NCBI RefSeq assembly: GCF_000330505.1
Contig: NW_004440367.1
Location: 16,069 to 43,177, forward strand
DNA: 27,109 nucleotides
Reading direction: 5' to 3'
DNA from: Entamoeba invadens IP1
Taxonomy: Eukaryota > Evosea > Mastigamoebida > Endamoebidae
The notes under the pieces are model-generated. The model was not told the DNA's origin. It did no database searches and saw nothing but the letters and a program-made list of their open reading frames with translations. The translations under genes were made by a program, and so were the position numbers. Positions 17,947 to 27,109 of this stretch are shown piece by piece; position 1 is the stretch's first letter, and the number at the start of each line of letters is the position of its first letter.

Positions 17947-19914
17947 TTAAAGAGCAAAGAGTAAAGCGAATAGTGTCATCATAATAACCATAGCAACACT
18001 TCCTTCACTTGGTGGGACGTAATCTTTGCAATGTCCTTCAGAATCGGCCAAGTATTTGATATCATCGACTATTGAATCTTTGCACACAATGCACTTGTAG
18101 TCATCGTTTCTGACAGAACACGTTTCGACGGAGATACATAAATTATTGTCGAATTTATATCCGTTCTCACATTGTTTACAAGTGTGATCTTTGTTGAACA
18201 ACATGCAATTATCAATGTGTTCTATTTCAAGGCATTCAGTCGCACTTTTAGCACATTGCTCATCACATTTTGCGTCACATTTTTGGCATTGGTATTTGTC
18301 GTCAATGTAATACCCGTCTTCACACATAACACATTTCCCCGGTCTGGTAGTGTCAAAAGTTTCACAATGAGTAATAACAACACATTTATTATCAGCACCT
18401 CCCATATCTGTATATTCACAAACAGTTTCACATTCACCACATTTGTCTTCAGCTGTAGTTGTATCAGCATTGAATGTTTCACATTGTCCAGTGCACGAAA
18501 CACACTTATTTTCTTTTGAAAGGTAAAACCCAGATGGACATGACTCACATGCGGTCTCGGAATTTCCTGCGGTACAAGTTTTACATGAAGTGTGGCATTT
18601 ATCACACGTCTTTTTGCCTTCATTGTGTACATATCCCTCATTACATGTAAGGCAACTTTCCGAGTTTGAAGAATCACATGTTTGGCAACCTTCATGACAT
18701 TTCACACAAGCGCCATTATTCAAAGCATATCCAGCGTTGCATTTTGTACACGTGTCTGGTTTTGAAGAATCGCACGTCAAACAATTATCGGGGCATTTGT
18801 AACACTTTTTATTTGTAGCATCCAATTTATAAGTGGGAATACAATTGGTACACTCATTTGGTAAGTCGGTGTTACAAGCTTCGCATCCCGTTCCACACTT
18901 GCCACAGATCTTGTTTTGGACTCCATACTCTGAAGTGCATTTTTGGCATTCAGTAGCATGTGTCTCTTCAACACATTGAAGGCATTTATCAATACATTTA
19001 TAGCATTGTTGTGATGATGCAGTTTTTGTATATCCAGTAGCACTGTCACAAACATCACATTTATTGGGTTCACCATTAACACATGTTGTGCATCCTTCTA
19101 CAGCACATTTTACACAATCTTCTCCAACTTTGGTGTATCCAGCGGCACAATTGGTGCATTTTGTGGCATCATCATTACATCTTGCACAATTCTTCTTTTC
19201 ACAATTGGTGCAATTGCCTTCCTTGAGACCATAGCCATCCAAACATTCAGTACATTTGGTATTATCCACCTTTATACAGAAAGGTCGGTACTCGCATTTC
19301 TTACCAACTAATTTAAATTTCCACTCACATTTGTCGCATTCGTCTTTAGAGCTGTATTCGATACAATGTTCCAAAGTTCCTAAAACACAGTTTTTGTTAG
19401 TATCTGGGTAATACCCATAAATGCATTTAGTGCATTTCATCTTTTCTGTGGTATCTTGAATGGCACAGTTTGGAACTCTGACGCATTTTCCAGCTTCTAA
19501 ATTGTATCCAGAACCACAAGTTTTACATGTTGCACAATCGGGGTCAGCATCTACACAACCTTTGTTTTGATCGGTACAATTTTTACAAGACGTGTCTTTA
19601 ATATTGGTCAATAAGTTACAACTGTCACATGTTAAATCTTGTGGAGCAACACCGGATATACAATATTCATCACCGGCGATACACGTCTTCTTTTCAGCGT
19701 CTCTCATATATCCATCGGCACATTCAATGCATTTGTTTTCGGAAGTGTACGCTTCACAGCCAATGTCTCTTTTGAAAACGCATGTCTTGTCGCTTTGTAA
19801 TATGTAATTCGCAATGCAAGCAGTACATTCATTTCCAACTACTGTCTTACAATAAGAGCCGGTGTACTCGGAACTGACCATTAAGATCATTGTAAAATAT
19901 AACAGCGAATTCAT
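17947..19914 (-). CDS. CxxC-repeat (furin-like/VSP-like) GPI-type surface protein (655 aa)
   Basis: Secreted, cysteine-rich surface protein. A hydrophobic signal peptide (MNSLLYFTMILMVSSEYTGS) is followed by ~600 residues of tandem Cys-rich units, each with two or more CxxC pairs and a GY segment (CTNCAAGYTKVGEDCVKC, CQTCDSSNSESCLTCNEGY, CTKCNAGYALNNGACVKC). This is the pattern of furin-like, EGF-like and Giardia VSP-type repeats. Entamoeba has many such proteins, including the GPI-anchored intermediate subunit (Igl) of the Gal/GalNAc lectin, but Igl is longer (~1,100 aa) and I do not claim orthology. The C-terminus is a small-residue site (PPSEGS) followed by a hydrophobic tail (VAMVIMMTLFALLFAL) with no cytoplasmic end, typical of a GPI-anchor signal. 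The frame is uninterrupted. The ATG lies directly after an ATTCA initiator with a GTATAAAAAG box upstream. Probable role: cell-surface or adhesion (inference). Confidence 0.88.
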   Translation of the reverse strand: MNSLLYFTMILMVSSEYTGSYCKTVVGNECTACIANYILQSDKTCVFKRDIGCEAYTSENKCIECADGYMRDAEKKTCIAGDEYCISGVAPQDLTCDSCNLLTNIKDTSCKNCTDQNKGCVDADPDCATCKTCGSGYNLEAGKCVRVPNCAIQDTTEKMKCTKCIYGYYPDTNKNCVLGTLEHCIEYSSKDECDKCEWKFKLVGKKCEYRPFCIKVDNTKCTECLDGYGLKEGNCTNCEKKNCARCNDDATKCTNCAAGYTKVGEDCVKCAVEGCTTCVNGEPNKCDVCDSATGYTKTASSQQCYKCIDKCLQCVEETHATECQKCTSEYGVQNKICGKCGTGCEACNTDLPNECTNCIPTYKLDATNKKCYKCPDNCLTCDSSKPDTCTKCNAGYALNNGACVKCHEGCQTCDSSNSESCLTCNEGYVHNEGKKTCDKCHTSCKTCTAGNSETACESCPSGFYLSKENKCVSCTGQCETFNADTTTAEDKCGECETVCEYTDMGGADNKCVVITHCETFDTTRPGKCVMCEDGYYIDDKYQCQKCDAKCDEQCAKSATECLEIEHIDNCMLFNKDHTCKQCENGYKFDNNLCISVETCSVRNDDYKCIVCKDSIVDDIKYLADSEGHCKDYVPPSEGSVAMVIMMTLFALLFAL

Positions 19915-19915
19915 T

Positions 19916-19951
19916 TGATGAATTATAGTTTTGTAATTATCTTTTTATACC
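19916..19951 (-). promoter_or_regulatory. Core promoter of the CxxC-repeat gene
   Basis: On the coding strand GGTATAAAAAG (complement of 19941-19951) is followed by CTATAATTCATCA (complement of 19916-19928), an initiator-like ATTCA, and the ATG at 19914. Order and spacing match the Entamoeba TATA-initiator arrangement. Confidence 0.65.
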
Positions 19952-21057
19952 CATTTTTTTAAATTAAATTGTATTCTAACCATAATTGGATACATGTTTC
20001 CATTTATTAATTTATTATTAAAACAACTTTTTGTTAACACCAAATTTTATTCATTCATTGGAAATAAACGAACTTTGAAAAAAAATCCATATTGTGACAA
20101 AACTTTAACTCATTTTTATAAGTTTATGTTTAAAATATCATTGAAGTAAATAAAAATAAAATTGTATGTAAAAAAAGGTTTTAGATTTTTGAATTTTATA
20201 TTATTTTTTTTAATAATATAATACTATGTTCAATATTTATAACATAGAACTGACTATTAAAAACAATCAAAACTAATTTAATTGTTTCCCAAATCAAAGT
20301 GTTTTATAAATTATCACAAAAAACTATTAATAATAATAAAAAGTTCAAAATAATTTGTGACAAACTAATTTCCATTCATAAAAAATGGAATTTAATGAAA
20401 TTATTTACAATTTGAAATAATTTTATTTTGTGGATGTCATAGTTATTAACGTGTTATAAATATATTATTTTTATTATTATTATAGAGCTATACTTTTTAA
20501 TTTAAGTCGTGATATTTAATTCAAAATGTTATTTCATTACAACACACGACTTTTTAATAAAAAACTTTGAATGTTGTTTACGTTGAAAAAACTTTATAAA
20601 CTGATATTTTTACTTTTATTAAAAAAATTATTAATTTTATAACAAATATTATAATAAATTGAAAATAACAATAAACACGTGTGTATCAGTTAATGTTATT
20701 ATCAAAAAAAACAACTAACCAGTTTTGAAATACTTATAATAATATATTTATTTTAATTTTTAAAAATAATTTTTTATAATAACTATTTTATATTTATATA
20801 TTTAAACATACTTGACGATTAAAAACTCATCGTTTTTTTGCAAATAAAAATAACATTTTATTCAATTTTTTAATGAACAAAACTGTTTTCTTTGTCTAAA
20901 ATGTTCATTTGTGTTTATAAACAATTGATTAATATTTTTAGTTCAACACAGTTTTGTGGTTAAATTATAAAAACAGCTATGAATGAACAAATAATTAATC
21001 AAACTGAATATAATAATTAGTTTTGATATTTTTTTCAAATCGAATACAAAAAACATC
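19952..21057. other. AT-rich spacer, no gene recognised
   Basis: About 1.1 kb upstream of the Cys-rich gene. Only long A/T runs and short AT palindromes were seen. Confidence 0.5.
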
Positions 21058-21988
21058 TTACCATAATTCGTTGTTATTGGGTTTGTGGTTCAAAAATCCA
21101 ATAGCATTAGAAACAAATCCAAAATTGTTTTTGACTTTACACATCGGTTCACTTTCGATTCTAGAAAACGCTTCTAATATGTTCATGATAAAACCACACC
21201 CTACTGATTTTTTCACTTTAAAGACAGTAACAAATGCACGTTTTTTTTCTAATTCACATTTTCATTTGTTTTGCCATGAAGAAATATATTGATGCTTTTT
21301 ATGTGCATCGCGACAATTTGTTTTTTTCACAAAATATGACACTCTTCTAAATTTTCATAATTCATTTGGTTTATTAATATGATTAAAACAACACTGTACC
21401 CTTTAAAATTAATTTCAAAGTATCTCATCATTTTGATTAAAGTTTTTTTTAGTTATTATTACTCACAACCAAATTATCTATTATATTAAATGCAGTAAAA
21501 CAATAAGAAACGTATCCAATGTTTCAAAGTTGTATATATTTTCTGTAATAATCCGATTTTCTACTTCAAAGCAATCAATCATTAAAAAATCGATTCATTA
21601 AATATTTTGTTGGTTGAATTAAATTAACTTAATAGTGTTGGTTCATTACCAAAAACCTTCTCGAGTTTAAGTGTTGTATAATAAATGTTTAATTTTGCCA
21701 TATTCGATGTATAGATTTCCACTGCTCCTAATTTCATTTGCAATTCTTTAATTTTCGTCTTGACATTAATATGTCTTTGGTGCAATTAATTACACATTTT
21801 AAAATCTTTGCATTACAACACAATTACTTTTCTGAGTGCATCGATTTTATTTGTTAATTGGAATTATTGTACATCCTTACAGAAAAACGATTGAATCGGA
21901 GTATTTGAATCACCTACAATACAAATGTCTTCTAATAAAAAAACGTGTAGACTGGCGGTTTATAGTTGACACAATTCTCATCTAACAT
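21058..21988 (-). pseudogene. Decayed gene of unrecognised, probably conserved family
   Basis: Minus-strand coding remains in order. From the Met at 21988: MLDENCVNYKPPVYTFF, then a frame change at the A7 run 21937-21943. Next come LLEDICIVGDSNTPIQSFF, CKDVQ-stop and TNKIDALRKVIVL-stop. After a third stop comes a long helical, coiled-coil-like run (LHQRHINVKTKIKELQMKLG, AVEIYTSNMAKLNIYYTTLK, LEKVFG) to TAA at 21624-21626. About 265 bp further, in another frame, MKFRRVSYFVKKTNCRDAHK, KHQYISSWQNK-stop and KKRAFVTVFKVKKSVGCGF, then IMNILEAFSRIESEPMCKVK, NNFGFVSNAIGFLNHKP, ending NNNELW-stop at 21058. Residue use is clearly protein-like and three frames join in one direction, so this is one old gene. 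I cannot name the family. Confidence 0.55.
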
Positions 21989-22462
21989 GACGTTGTTGTA
22001 CTCTATTATGGACAACTTTTTGACACACATAAAAATTGTTAACTTCAATTGGTGACTGTATCGAGAAGTACATATTTGACAGTCAACACATTTATTGTAA
22101 ATTTAAGTCATTTTATTTAACCACAAACGACTCAAAATATATGTAACTATGCATCTTTATATATCCTTAACTTTATATTTGTATATATTGTTCACTTGCT
22201 GTTAAACTTAAGGAGATGGATAGCCTTTATTTACAATGTGATCTTAACACGTTTTGTATTATGATAGATCCATCTTATTATGCATTGCACCTATACCGTA
22301 GAATATCCTTCATTATCTCCGATTAGAGTGTGGCCTTGTATTTAATAATATTTCACTCGTTTAAACAAATCATTCATTGTGAGTGAATTATTTTTTGTCA
22401 AGTTTAATTAAAACACGTGAAAAAAATAATTATTATTTTGACGAACTTTTATTTTTTTGATG
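21989..22462. other. Spacer, no gene recognised
   Basis: Includes a possible 5' extension of the decayed minus-strand gene (frame CVDCQICTSRYSHQLKLTIF near 22040-22095), but nothing firm. Confidence 0.4.
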
Positions 22463-22695
22463 ATTATATTATATTATATTATATTATATTATATTATATT
22501 ATATTATATTATATTATATTATATTATATTATATTATATTATATTATATTATATTATATTATATTATATTATATTATATTATATTATATTATATTATATT
22601 ATATTATATTATATTATATTATATTATATTATATTATATTATATTATATTATATTATATTATATTATATTATATTATATTATATTATATTATATT
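22463..22695. repeat. (ATATT)n microsatellite, ~46 copies
   Basis: A 233-bp array of the pentanucleotide ATATT with no interruptions visible. Frames through it give an endless YYIIL peptide on the + strand, which is an artefact of the repeat and not a gene. It ends 5 bp before a Tigger/pogo-type MITE. Confidence 0.97.
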
Positions 22696-22700
22696 TTGAA

Positions 22701-22882
22701 CAGTAAAACCTCCCAAGAGCGGAAGGGTGTAGTGATTTTGTTTTTTCAAGAGCGGGCATTTTTAGCCAATTAAACCTTAATTACCGCTCGATAGAGAACT
22801 CCATGTTTAGTTTTAGTCTAAAAAATGCTTGCTCTCGAATCAACCCGCTTTACAGAGGAACCGCTCTTGGAAGGTTTTACTG
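22701..22882. mobile_element. 182-bp Tigger/pogo-type MITE
   Basis: The left end CAGTAAAACCTCCCAAGAGCGG (22701-22722) and the reverse complement of the right end (22861-22882) match at 21 of 22 positions. CAGT-A-AACC starts are characteristic of pogo/Tigger elements. A TA follows the right end (22883-22884); on the left the expected TA is replaced by AA (TTGAA), so the left copy has mutated or been lost at the edge of the microsatellite. Inside are further inverted segments (CAAGAGCGGGCATTTTTAG versus the complement of TAAAAAATGCTTGCTCTCG), so the whole unit can fold on itself. No coding capacity. Confidence 0.88.
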
Positions 22883-22884
22883 TA

Positions 22885-23070
22885 ATGGCTATTAAAAACT
22901 GAATGAAGGAAACTGTATTAAATAATATCAACAATTATTTCGTTAATTTACCGAAAATGAATTAATTTTTAACTCAAGTTTTTAAATACATATTTATAAG
23001 TTAACCTCATAAATTGTTAATAACTCAAAATCTAAAATAAAATAATTGACAAAATTTAAATTTCATAAAA
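22885..23070. promoter_or_regulatory. Upstream region of the third LRR-like gene
   Basis: A 186-bp spacer between the MITE and the ATG at 23071. An initiator-like AAATTTCA lies ~5 bp before the ATG. The MITE therefore sits directly in the promoter-proximal region. A firm TATA element was not identified. Confidence 0.35.
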
Positions 23071-24315
23071 ATGCGACTTGAGAGAGTATATCTCATGAAT
23101 GTTGTACTCTATATGGATTTAGAATCTATTGAACGGTTTATTTGTGTCAACAAGTTATGTCTCGATGCTGTGAAGTCGTTATACACAATTCCATACTTTA
23201 TAAAATGCGATGAAAAAACATCAAATAAAATGTCGAAGCTTTTTCCAAAAGTAGAAACCATTGTCATTTGCAATAACACTTTTAGTAAATCTTTTTCTAT
23301 TGATAATTTAATAAATCTTTTCCCAAATTTGAAAGCACTTAATTATGTACGAAGTAGTTCTTGTTGCGATCAAAGTAATGACATTAAAATATTACCATTT
23401 GTGAATGAATTATCAATTGAAGACTGTGACACTTTTATTGGTGAGAATGTTGCAATGCTCACAAAATTGAAATGTTTATCCATAACACATGATTCGTATT
23501 ACGGCGACAGTAATTTTCAGAGAAATTTGTTTGCATTAAATACCCTCCGCGAAGTTACTTTATACCACACAATAAGTCAGATCTTATCACTTAAAGAAGA
23601 CATTGTTAATTTACTGAAAAATAACATCAAAGTCACTCTGTTCGTGGAATGTAATGACGCTTCTTGTTTCTACGATATGTATTACTTAAATGATGAAAAT
23701 GATGTGAAAGAAATCAACGAATTTTACAACCAGAACAAGTGCAATCCACTGTTATCTATGTATAATATGCATGATGATAATCAGTTAGAAATGCCTTCAT
23801 TGCCATCTGAAAGTATTTTTATGATGCATGCTGTTAATGAAAATGACAGTGAAATGATATGTAAAATGGTCAACGACATGCAACTTCGTAAATTGTCTAT
23901 AGACTGTAATGAGGCTATCAAAGATAATCAAGAATTTACACTTGATTTGAGAAAAGCAACAACATTAGAAGTAATAAGTATAACAAGGTTTGGGGGTAAA
24001 TTGTCGATACCAGATTCTATAAAAAGTATTTCAGTTAATTTTATAGATGCAACAATCGAAACCAATAACGCTAAAATAGAAGATATGCGGATTAAATGTT
24101 GTAAAGCAAATGGATTGAGAGTGGAAGAAGGCGTGTTAAAAAAGGTGTATTTTTGGCACGAAGGACTAGGTTTCACTTTTGTTCACAATGGCATTGAATT
24201 GAAAAATACACTTTACATTGATAATATTGATTTCGATTACAGTCAGTTGGACAAACCAGAAAAACTAAAAGTGTTTAAAGATGGAAAACAAATAGTTTTG
24301 AAAAAAGAGGATTAA
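23071..24315 (+). CDS. F-box-like/leucine-rich repeat family protein (414 aa)
   Basis: Third paralog of the family in this window. The N-terminus LERVYLMNVVLYMDLESIER, FICVNKLCLDAVKSLY and KLFPKVETIVICNN is the clearest example of the shared module (helices resembling an F-box, then a FPxxxT strand). The second part has LRR-like strands (LFPNLKALNYV, LTKLKCLSITHD, TLREVTLYHTISQILSL, LRKATTLEVISI, KSISVNFIDATIE). Length is close to the 450-aa paralog. It is probably an intracellular protein-interaction adaptor; a ubiquitin-ligase role is inferred only from the module order. The start is the first Met in frame and aligns with the family. The gene follows a microsatellite and MITE and is intact. 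Confidence 0.75.
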   Translation: MRLERVYLMNVVLYMDLESIERFICVNKLCLDAVKSLYTIPYFIKCDEKTSNKMSKLFPKVETIVICNNTFSKSFSIDNLINLFPNLKALNYVRSSSCCDQSNDIKILPFVNELSIEDCDTFIGENVAMLTKLKCLSITHDSYYGDSNFQRNLFALNTLREVTLYHTISQILSLKEDIVNLLKNNIKVTLFVECNDASCFYDMYYLNDENDVKEINEFYNQNKCNPLLSMYNMHDDNQLEMPSLPSESIFMMHAVNENDSEMICKMVNDMQLRKLSIDCNEAIKDNQEFTLDLRKATTLEVISITRFGGKLSIPDSIKSISVNFIDATIETNNAKIEDMRIKCCKANGLRVEEGVLKKVYFWHEGLGFTFVHNGIELKNTLYIDNIDFDYSQLDKPEKLKVFKDGKQIVLKKED

Positions 24316-26499
24316 GTTGATTTATTTAAAAGTTTTTTGTTATTATTCGATGAAATATTAAATATTTGAAGTGATAACAAATCATTTGAAGTGTTTAAAT
24401 TAATATATTTAAATGATTATCTTTAAATATCAATATTTTTAATGAAGTATTTTAATGTAAGGTATATTATTATTTATCATTATATTTAAAAAAACACTGA
24501 ATTGGTTCTTCATTAATGTTTAATACATTTTAAACAACCAACTAATTTACATATATGTTTAACAGTAATACCACATTTCAATTGTTAAAACTATTATAAA
24601 TCCAATGCATTTCTTTTGGGTAATAACTATTATTTAAGTTTTAATAAAACATTTAAATAAAGTTTCTAACAACAAAAAATTTTCATATTTGATATAAAAA
24701 ACTTTGAAACTGTGACTTTATCCAAAATATTTACTTCATTTTTTATTATCTGTCATCGGTTAAGATGGAATCAAAATCATTTCTTATAAACAAAAAATAA
24801 TGTTGAATCAAAATTATTTAACTTGTTTTTTATTGTTATATAACATTTGAATATATTTTGACATATTTTAAACGGTTATAATCACTTATTGAAATGTAAC
24901 ACAAAAAAGTTATTAAACTAATCATTATATTTTAATGAGGATACTTATTGATAAACAAACGAACTGACTAGAAATAGCTTAGTATCGTTATTTGACTGAC
25001 ATTAAATGGCTGTATTTTTGTTTCAAAAAAGAATAATGCAAAACTCAGAAAAATAAAAAATAAAATCATGTAATTGTTTTTTAAATATGTTACTGAAATT
25101 ATTTAATTGGTTAAATCAAAAATGTATCAGATAACGTTATTGAACATACACATTTGTTAGACTAACTCTAAAATTTATAAAAATATAAATAATTATTAGA
25201 TAATATACATTATTATTTACCTTTTATTATTTCTTTCTCGTGTTTTATTAGAAAAAAAAATATATATTATTTATTATAAAATAAAATATTTATTAAAATA
25301 ATTAATTAAAGATTTTTTTGTCAAACCACAACTCATTTAAAACAAACTTTTTTATTTTAACATATATAACTAAAATAATAAGGAATGACGTTAATTGAAT
25401 TTTATTACAATTTATGTGTAATTAAAACCAAATTTGACCAATAACTTGGTTAATGATTTGTATCTGGTTGTCGAATTGTAATAGAGAACAGACATATTAA
25501 TTTTAACAAACGACCACATAATTGCATTACATTATCATATTTTGTTTATATTAAATATTTATAACAACAAATTTGTTGATTTTTAAACAATTAATTATAT
25601 TTTACATATGTCACATTTAACTTGAAATGTTTTAACTTATTATATTGATCAAACTTCTTTATTATCAAAGTTTTATAGCTTTTATTATAAAAATGTAATT
25701 TTATTTTTTTTTTCAAATTCGGAAATTATTTTGATTACTTTTAAAAACAAATAACGTTCGGTAATAAATTATAGATGGACAGTTACTAAAAATAAATATT
25801 ATAATTGTTTTAATTGGTACCTATTTTACATAAATTTTTATTCAAAACGCTTCAAGAAAATATCAAAACAAATTAACTCCTTTAGTATTGTTTTTAAATG
25901 TTTTTTGTTAGACTTTACTCATTCATTAATTAATATATTCTATATAGTAATTTAAAATAATATTAATTGATACGAAATTGTTTTTGTTTTCCAATAACTG
26001 TATTTTTGTCAACACATTATTTAATCATTAAATTATATTATTATAATAATAACTATAATTAATACCAAATTAAAGAAAGTTAACTGGTGTCTTTTTAAGA
26101 AATACAATTCTGGATAATTGATTCAAAACATTCTAAAAACTTTTTTAAATTAAGAAAAAGTCCACGAAGTTATCTTTTTAATTAATATATCAACAATTAT
26201 AACAAAATAACTTCTCTTAATTAAAAATTCAAGTTTTTAATTATTAATAATTGAACCTGTATAATTTCATTTCTAACTTATTTTTTATATTTGAAAACGG
26301 AAACTTCTAAATTAATTAATTTTGATTGTTTTTACAATAAATATCAAATACTGCATATGTAATAGTATATTTAATCATCTGGTTGTCTTTTACCAGCAAA
26401 AATAAAATGAAATGAACCTGATGTAGATCAACCCCAAATAACGTAAAAATGTTTCCATATGCAATAGAATAACCAAAAATAGTAAACTTACTTAAAATA
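24316..26499. other. Long AT-rich spacer (~2.2 kb), no gene recognised
   Basis: Both strands read by eye: only short random frames, A/T runs and small AT palindromes. Just before the promoter at 26500 the sequence becomes less AT-rich, and a GAAC core (26414-26417), reminiscent of the GAAC element of Entamoeba promoters, is present. Confidence 0.5.
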
Positions 26500-26523
26500 G
26501 TATAAAAGTCCTCAAAAAATCCA
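26500..26523 (+). promoter_or_regulatory. Core promoter of the 26541 gene
   Basis: GTATAAAAG at 26500-26508 and AAAAAATCCA at 26514-26523 (initiator-like) precede the ATG at 26541 by 18-40 bp. It has the same TATA type as the CxxC-repeat gene promoter. Confidence 0.6.
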
Positions 26524-26540
26524 TCTAAAACAAATAAACA

Positions 26541-27109
26541 ATGATATCATTGATTATCCTTTTTATTGTGCCCCATACATATGGAGTAAACTCTCAAGTG
26601 TTAACAACTCAAGTAGAATCACTTTGTATGACCGATTTTGTTGTTGTTAACATGAATTCTCCAGAAGTGAATATCAGAAACTACACGTTGTGTTACAACA
26701 GAATACCAAACTATGAAATTAATGTTCATGGATATAATATTAAGTCACTTTGCTTTGTCCATCCCGATTATTTAATCGTTAACAAGAGCACTTTATTTCT
26801 TAATAGATGTGGGGAATGGCTTCAAATAATAGGACCAAGTGAAAACATCGTTAATTGTATGGTAGCAGGATCTGCGGATATTGGAACAGCAGATTCTACT
26901 TTAGCAATTGAAAGACGAACAATTGGAGTTTATTCTTTGTTATATAAACGTCTTACTTCCGGCGTTGATAACACTAAAAATTACTTAACACAAGTTACAA
27001 TGTTTGAAGTTGCTTTTGACTTGGGAATACCTCCTTCTTTCTATGTGATTTATAGAAACGAAAGTAGTGTGACGATCCAATTTACAGACCACAACAGACC
27101 TCCTGAGAA
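26541..27109 (+). CDS. Secreted protein, 5' part; possibly expansin-like
   Basis: The frame is open from ATG 26541 to the window end (189 codons, no stop), so the 3' end is missing. A signal peptide (MISLIILFIVPHTYG, cleavage before VNSQ) predicts secretion. The mature part contains LCMTDFVVVNMNSPEVNIRN, YTLCYNRIPNYEINVHGYNI, then RCGEWLQIIGPSENIVNCMV and AGSADIGTADSTLAIERRTI. CGxWLxIxGP...C.V.GSADIG resembles the double-psi beta-barrel of expansin/GH45-like proteins, where Cys-Gly and a late Asp are conserved. Expansin-like proteins are known in amoebozoa. The following segment (VTMFEVAFDLGIPPSFYVIY) is compatible with the linker to a second beta-sandwich domain. The assignment is by eye and tentative. 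A well-formed promoter precedes the gene and there are no lesions. Confidence 0.7.
   Translation, partial: MISLIILFIVPHTYGVNSQVLTTQVESLCMTDFVVVNMNSPEVNIRNYTLCYNRIPNYEINVHGYNIKSLCFVHPDYLIVNKSTLFLNRCGEWLQIIGPSENIVNCMVAGSADIGTADSTLAIERRTIGVYSLLYKRLTSGVDNTKNYLTQVTMFEVAFDLGIPPSFYVIYRNESSVTIQFTDHNRPPE

Noticed and set aside
18222..19082. Minus-strand frames of 157 and 101 aa inside the CxxC gene
   Set aside because: Alternate-frame shadows of the Cys-rich repeats; codon periodicity, signal peptide and GPI tail belong to the 655-aa frame.
21023..21292. 89-aa plus-strand ORF
   Set aside because: The opposite strand of the same segment gives a more protein-like peptide that joins other fragments, so this is its shadow.
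22463..22695. CRISPR-like or VNTR array
   Set aside because: Period is five bases with no spacers; a simple microsatellite in a eukaryotic genome.
22417..22773. Open frames of 118 and 80 aa reading YYIIL repeats
   Set aside because: Pure translation of the (ATATT)n microsatellite, where no unit creates a stop; it continues into a MITE.
1..27109. tRNA, rRNA or other structured RNA genes
   Set aside because: No cloverleaf with GGTTCGA-type T-loop or rRNA-like segment was found on reading; a dedicated covariance-model search would be needed to exclude them.

Overview
This window is AT-rich eukaryotic DNA that looks like an Entamoeba genome, and most like E. invadens. Four things point there. 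Genes are intron-poor and separated by long AT-rich spacers. Core promoters have a GTATAAAAG/TATTTTAAA-type TATA box and an AAAAATTCA-like initiator just before the ATG. The gene families are typical of Entamoeba: F-box-like/leucine-rich proteins, a BspA-type LRR remnant, an atypical Ras with a CaaX tail, and a CxxC-rich GPI-type surface protein. DNA transposons and their remnants are abundant, as known for E. invadens but not for E. histolytica. The species call is inference.

Layout. 1-396: the 3' part of a charged, lysine-tailed protein. 560-1955 (-): a broken gene for a secreted, Asn/Thr-rich repeat protein. 2080-2205 (-): a scrap of a Cys-rich domain. 3332-4060 (+): a decayed BspA-type LRR gene. 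4731-7262: a complete pogo-like (Tc1/mariner superfamily) transposon with 58-bp terminal inverted repeats (TIRs), TA target duplications and an intact 646-aa transposase. 7286-8276: an element with ~220-bp inverted arms. Its left arm was hit by a 107-bp palindromic MITE (7312-7418), and its core holds another palindrome. 8606-9872: a wrecked hAT transposase gene with a zinc finger. The region 3.3-9.9 kb is therefore a nested transposon and pseudogene cluster.

10-17 kb holds three intact genes: an F-box/LRR-like protein (10167-11519, +), a Ras GTPase lacking the usual catalytic residues (12642-13226, -) and a second F-box/LRR-like protein (15193-16902, -). Between them lie a 100-N assembly gap (13880-13979), a 17-codon gene start running into that gap, and a small broken gene that keeps a near-consensus promoter (14282-14694). 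A 217-bp MITE sits at 17335-17551.

17947-19914 (-) encodes a CxxC-repeat surface protein with a signal peptide and GPI-type tail. 21058-21988 (-) is a decayed, unrecognised gene. A 233-bp (ATATT)n array at 22463-22695 abuts a 182-bp Tigger/pogo-type MITE (22701-22882). 23071-24315 (+) is a third F-box/LRR-like paralog. After about 2.2 kb of AT-rich spacer, the window ends inside a secreted protein (26541 onward, +) with a textbook promoter; it may be expansin-like.

The genes do not form an operon or pathway. What unites the window is lineage-specific families (surface proteins, LRR/F-box-like proteins) mixed with mobile DNA. The most notable items are the near-perfect pogo-like element, an insertion that can be ordered in time because its empty site is preserved in the opposite arm of the same element, and a Ras protein with Asn12, Asn13, Asn60 and Cys61.
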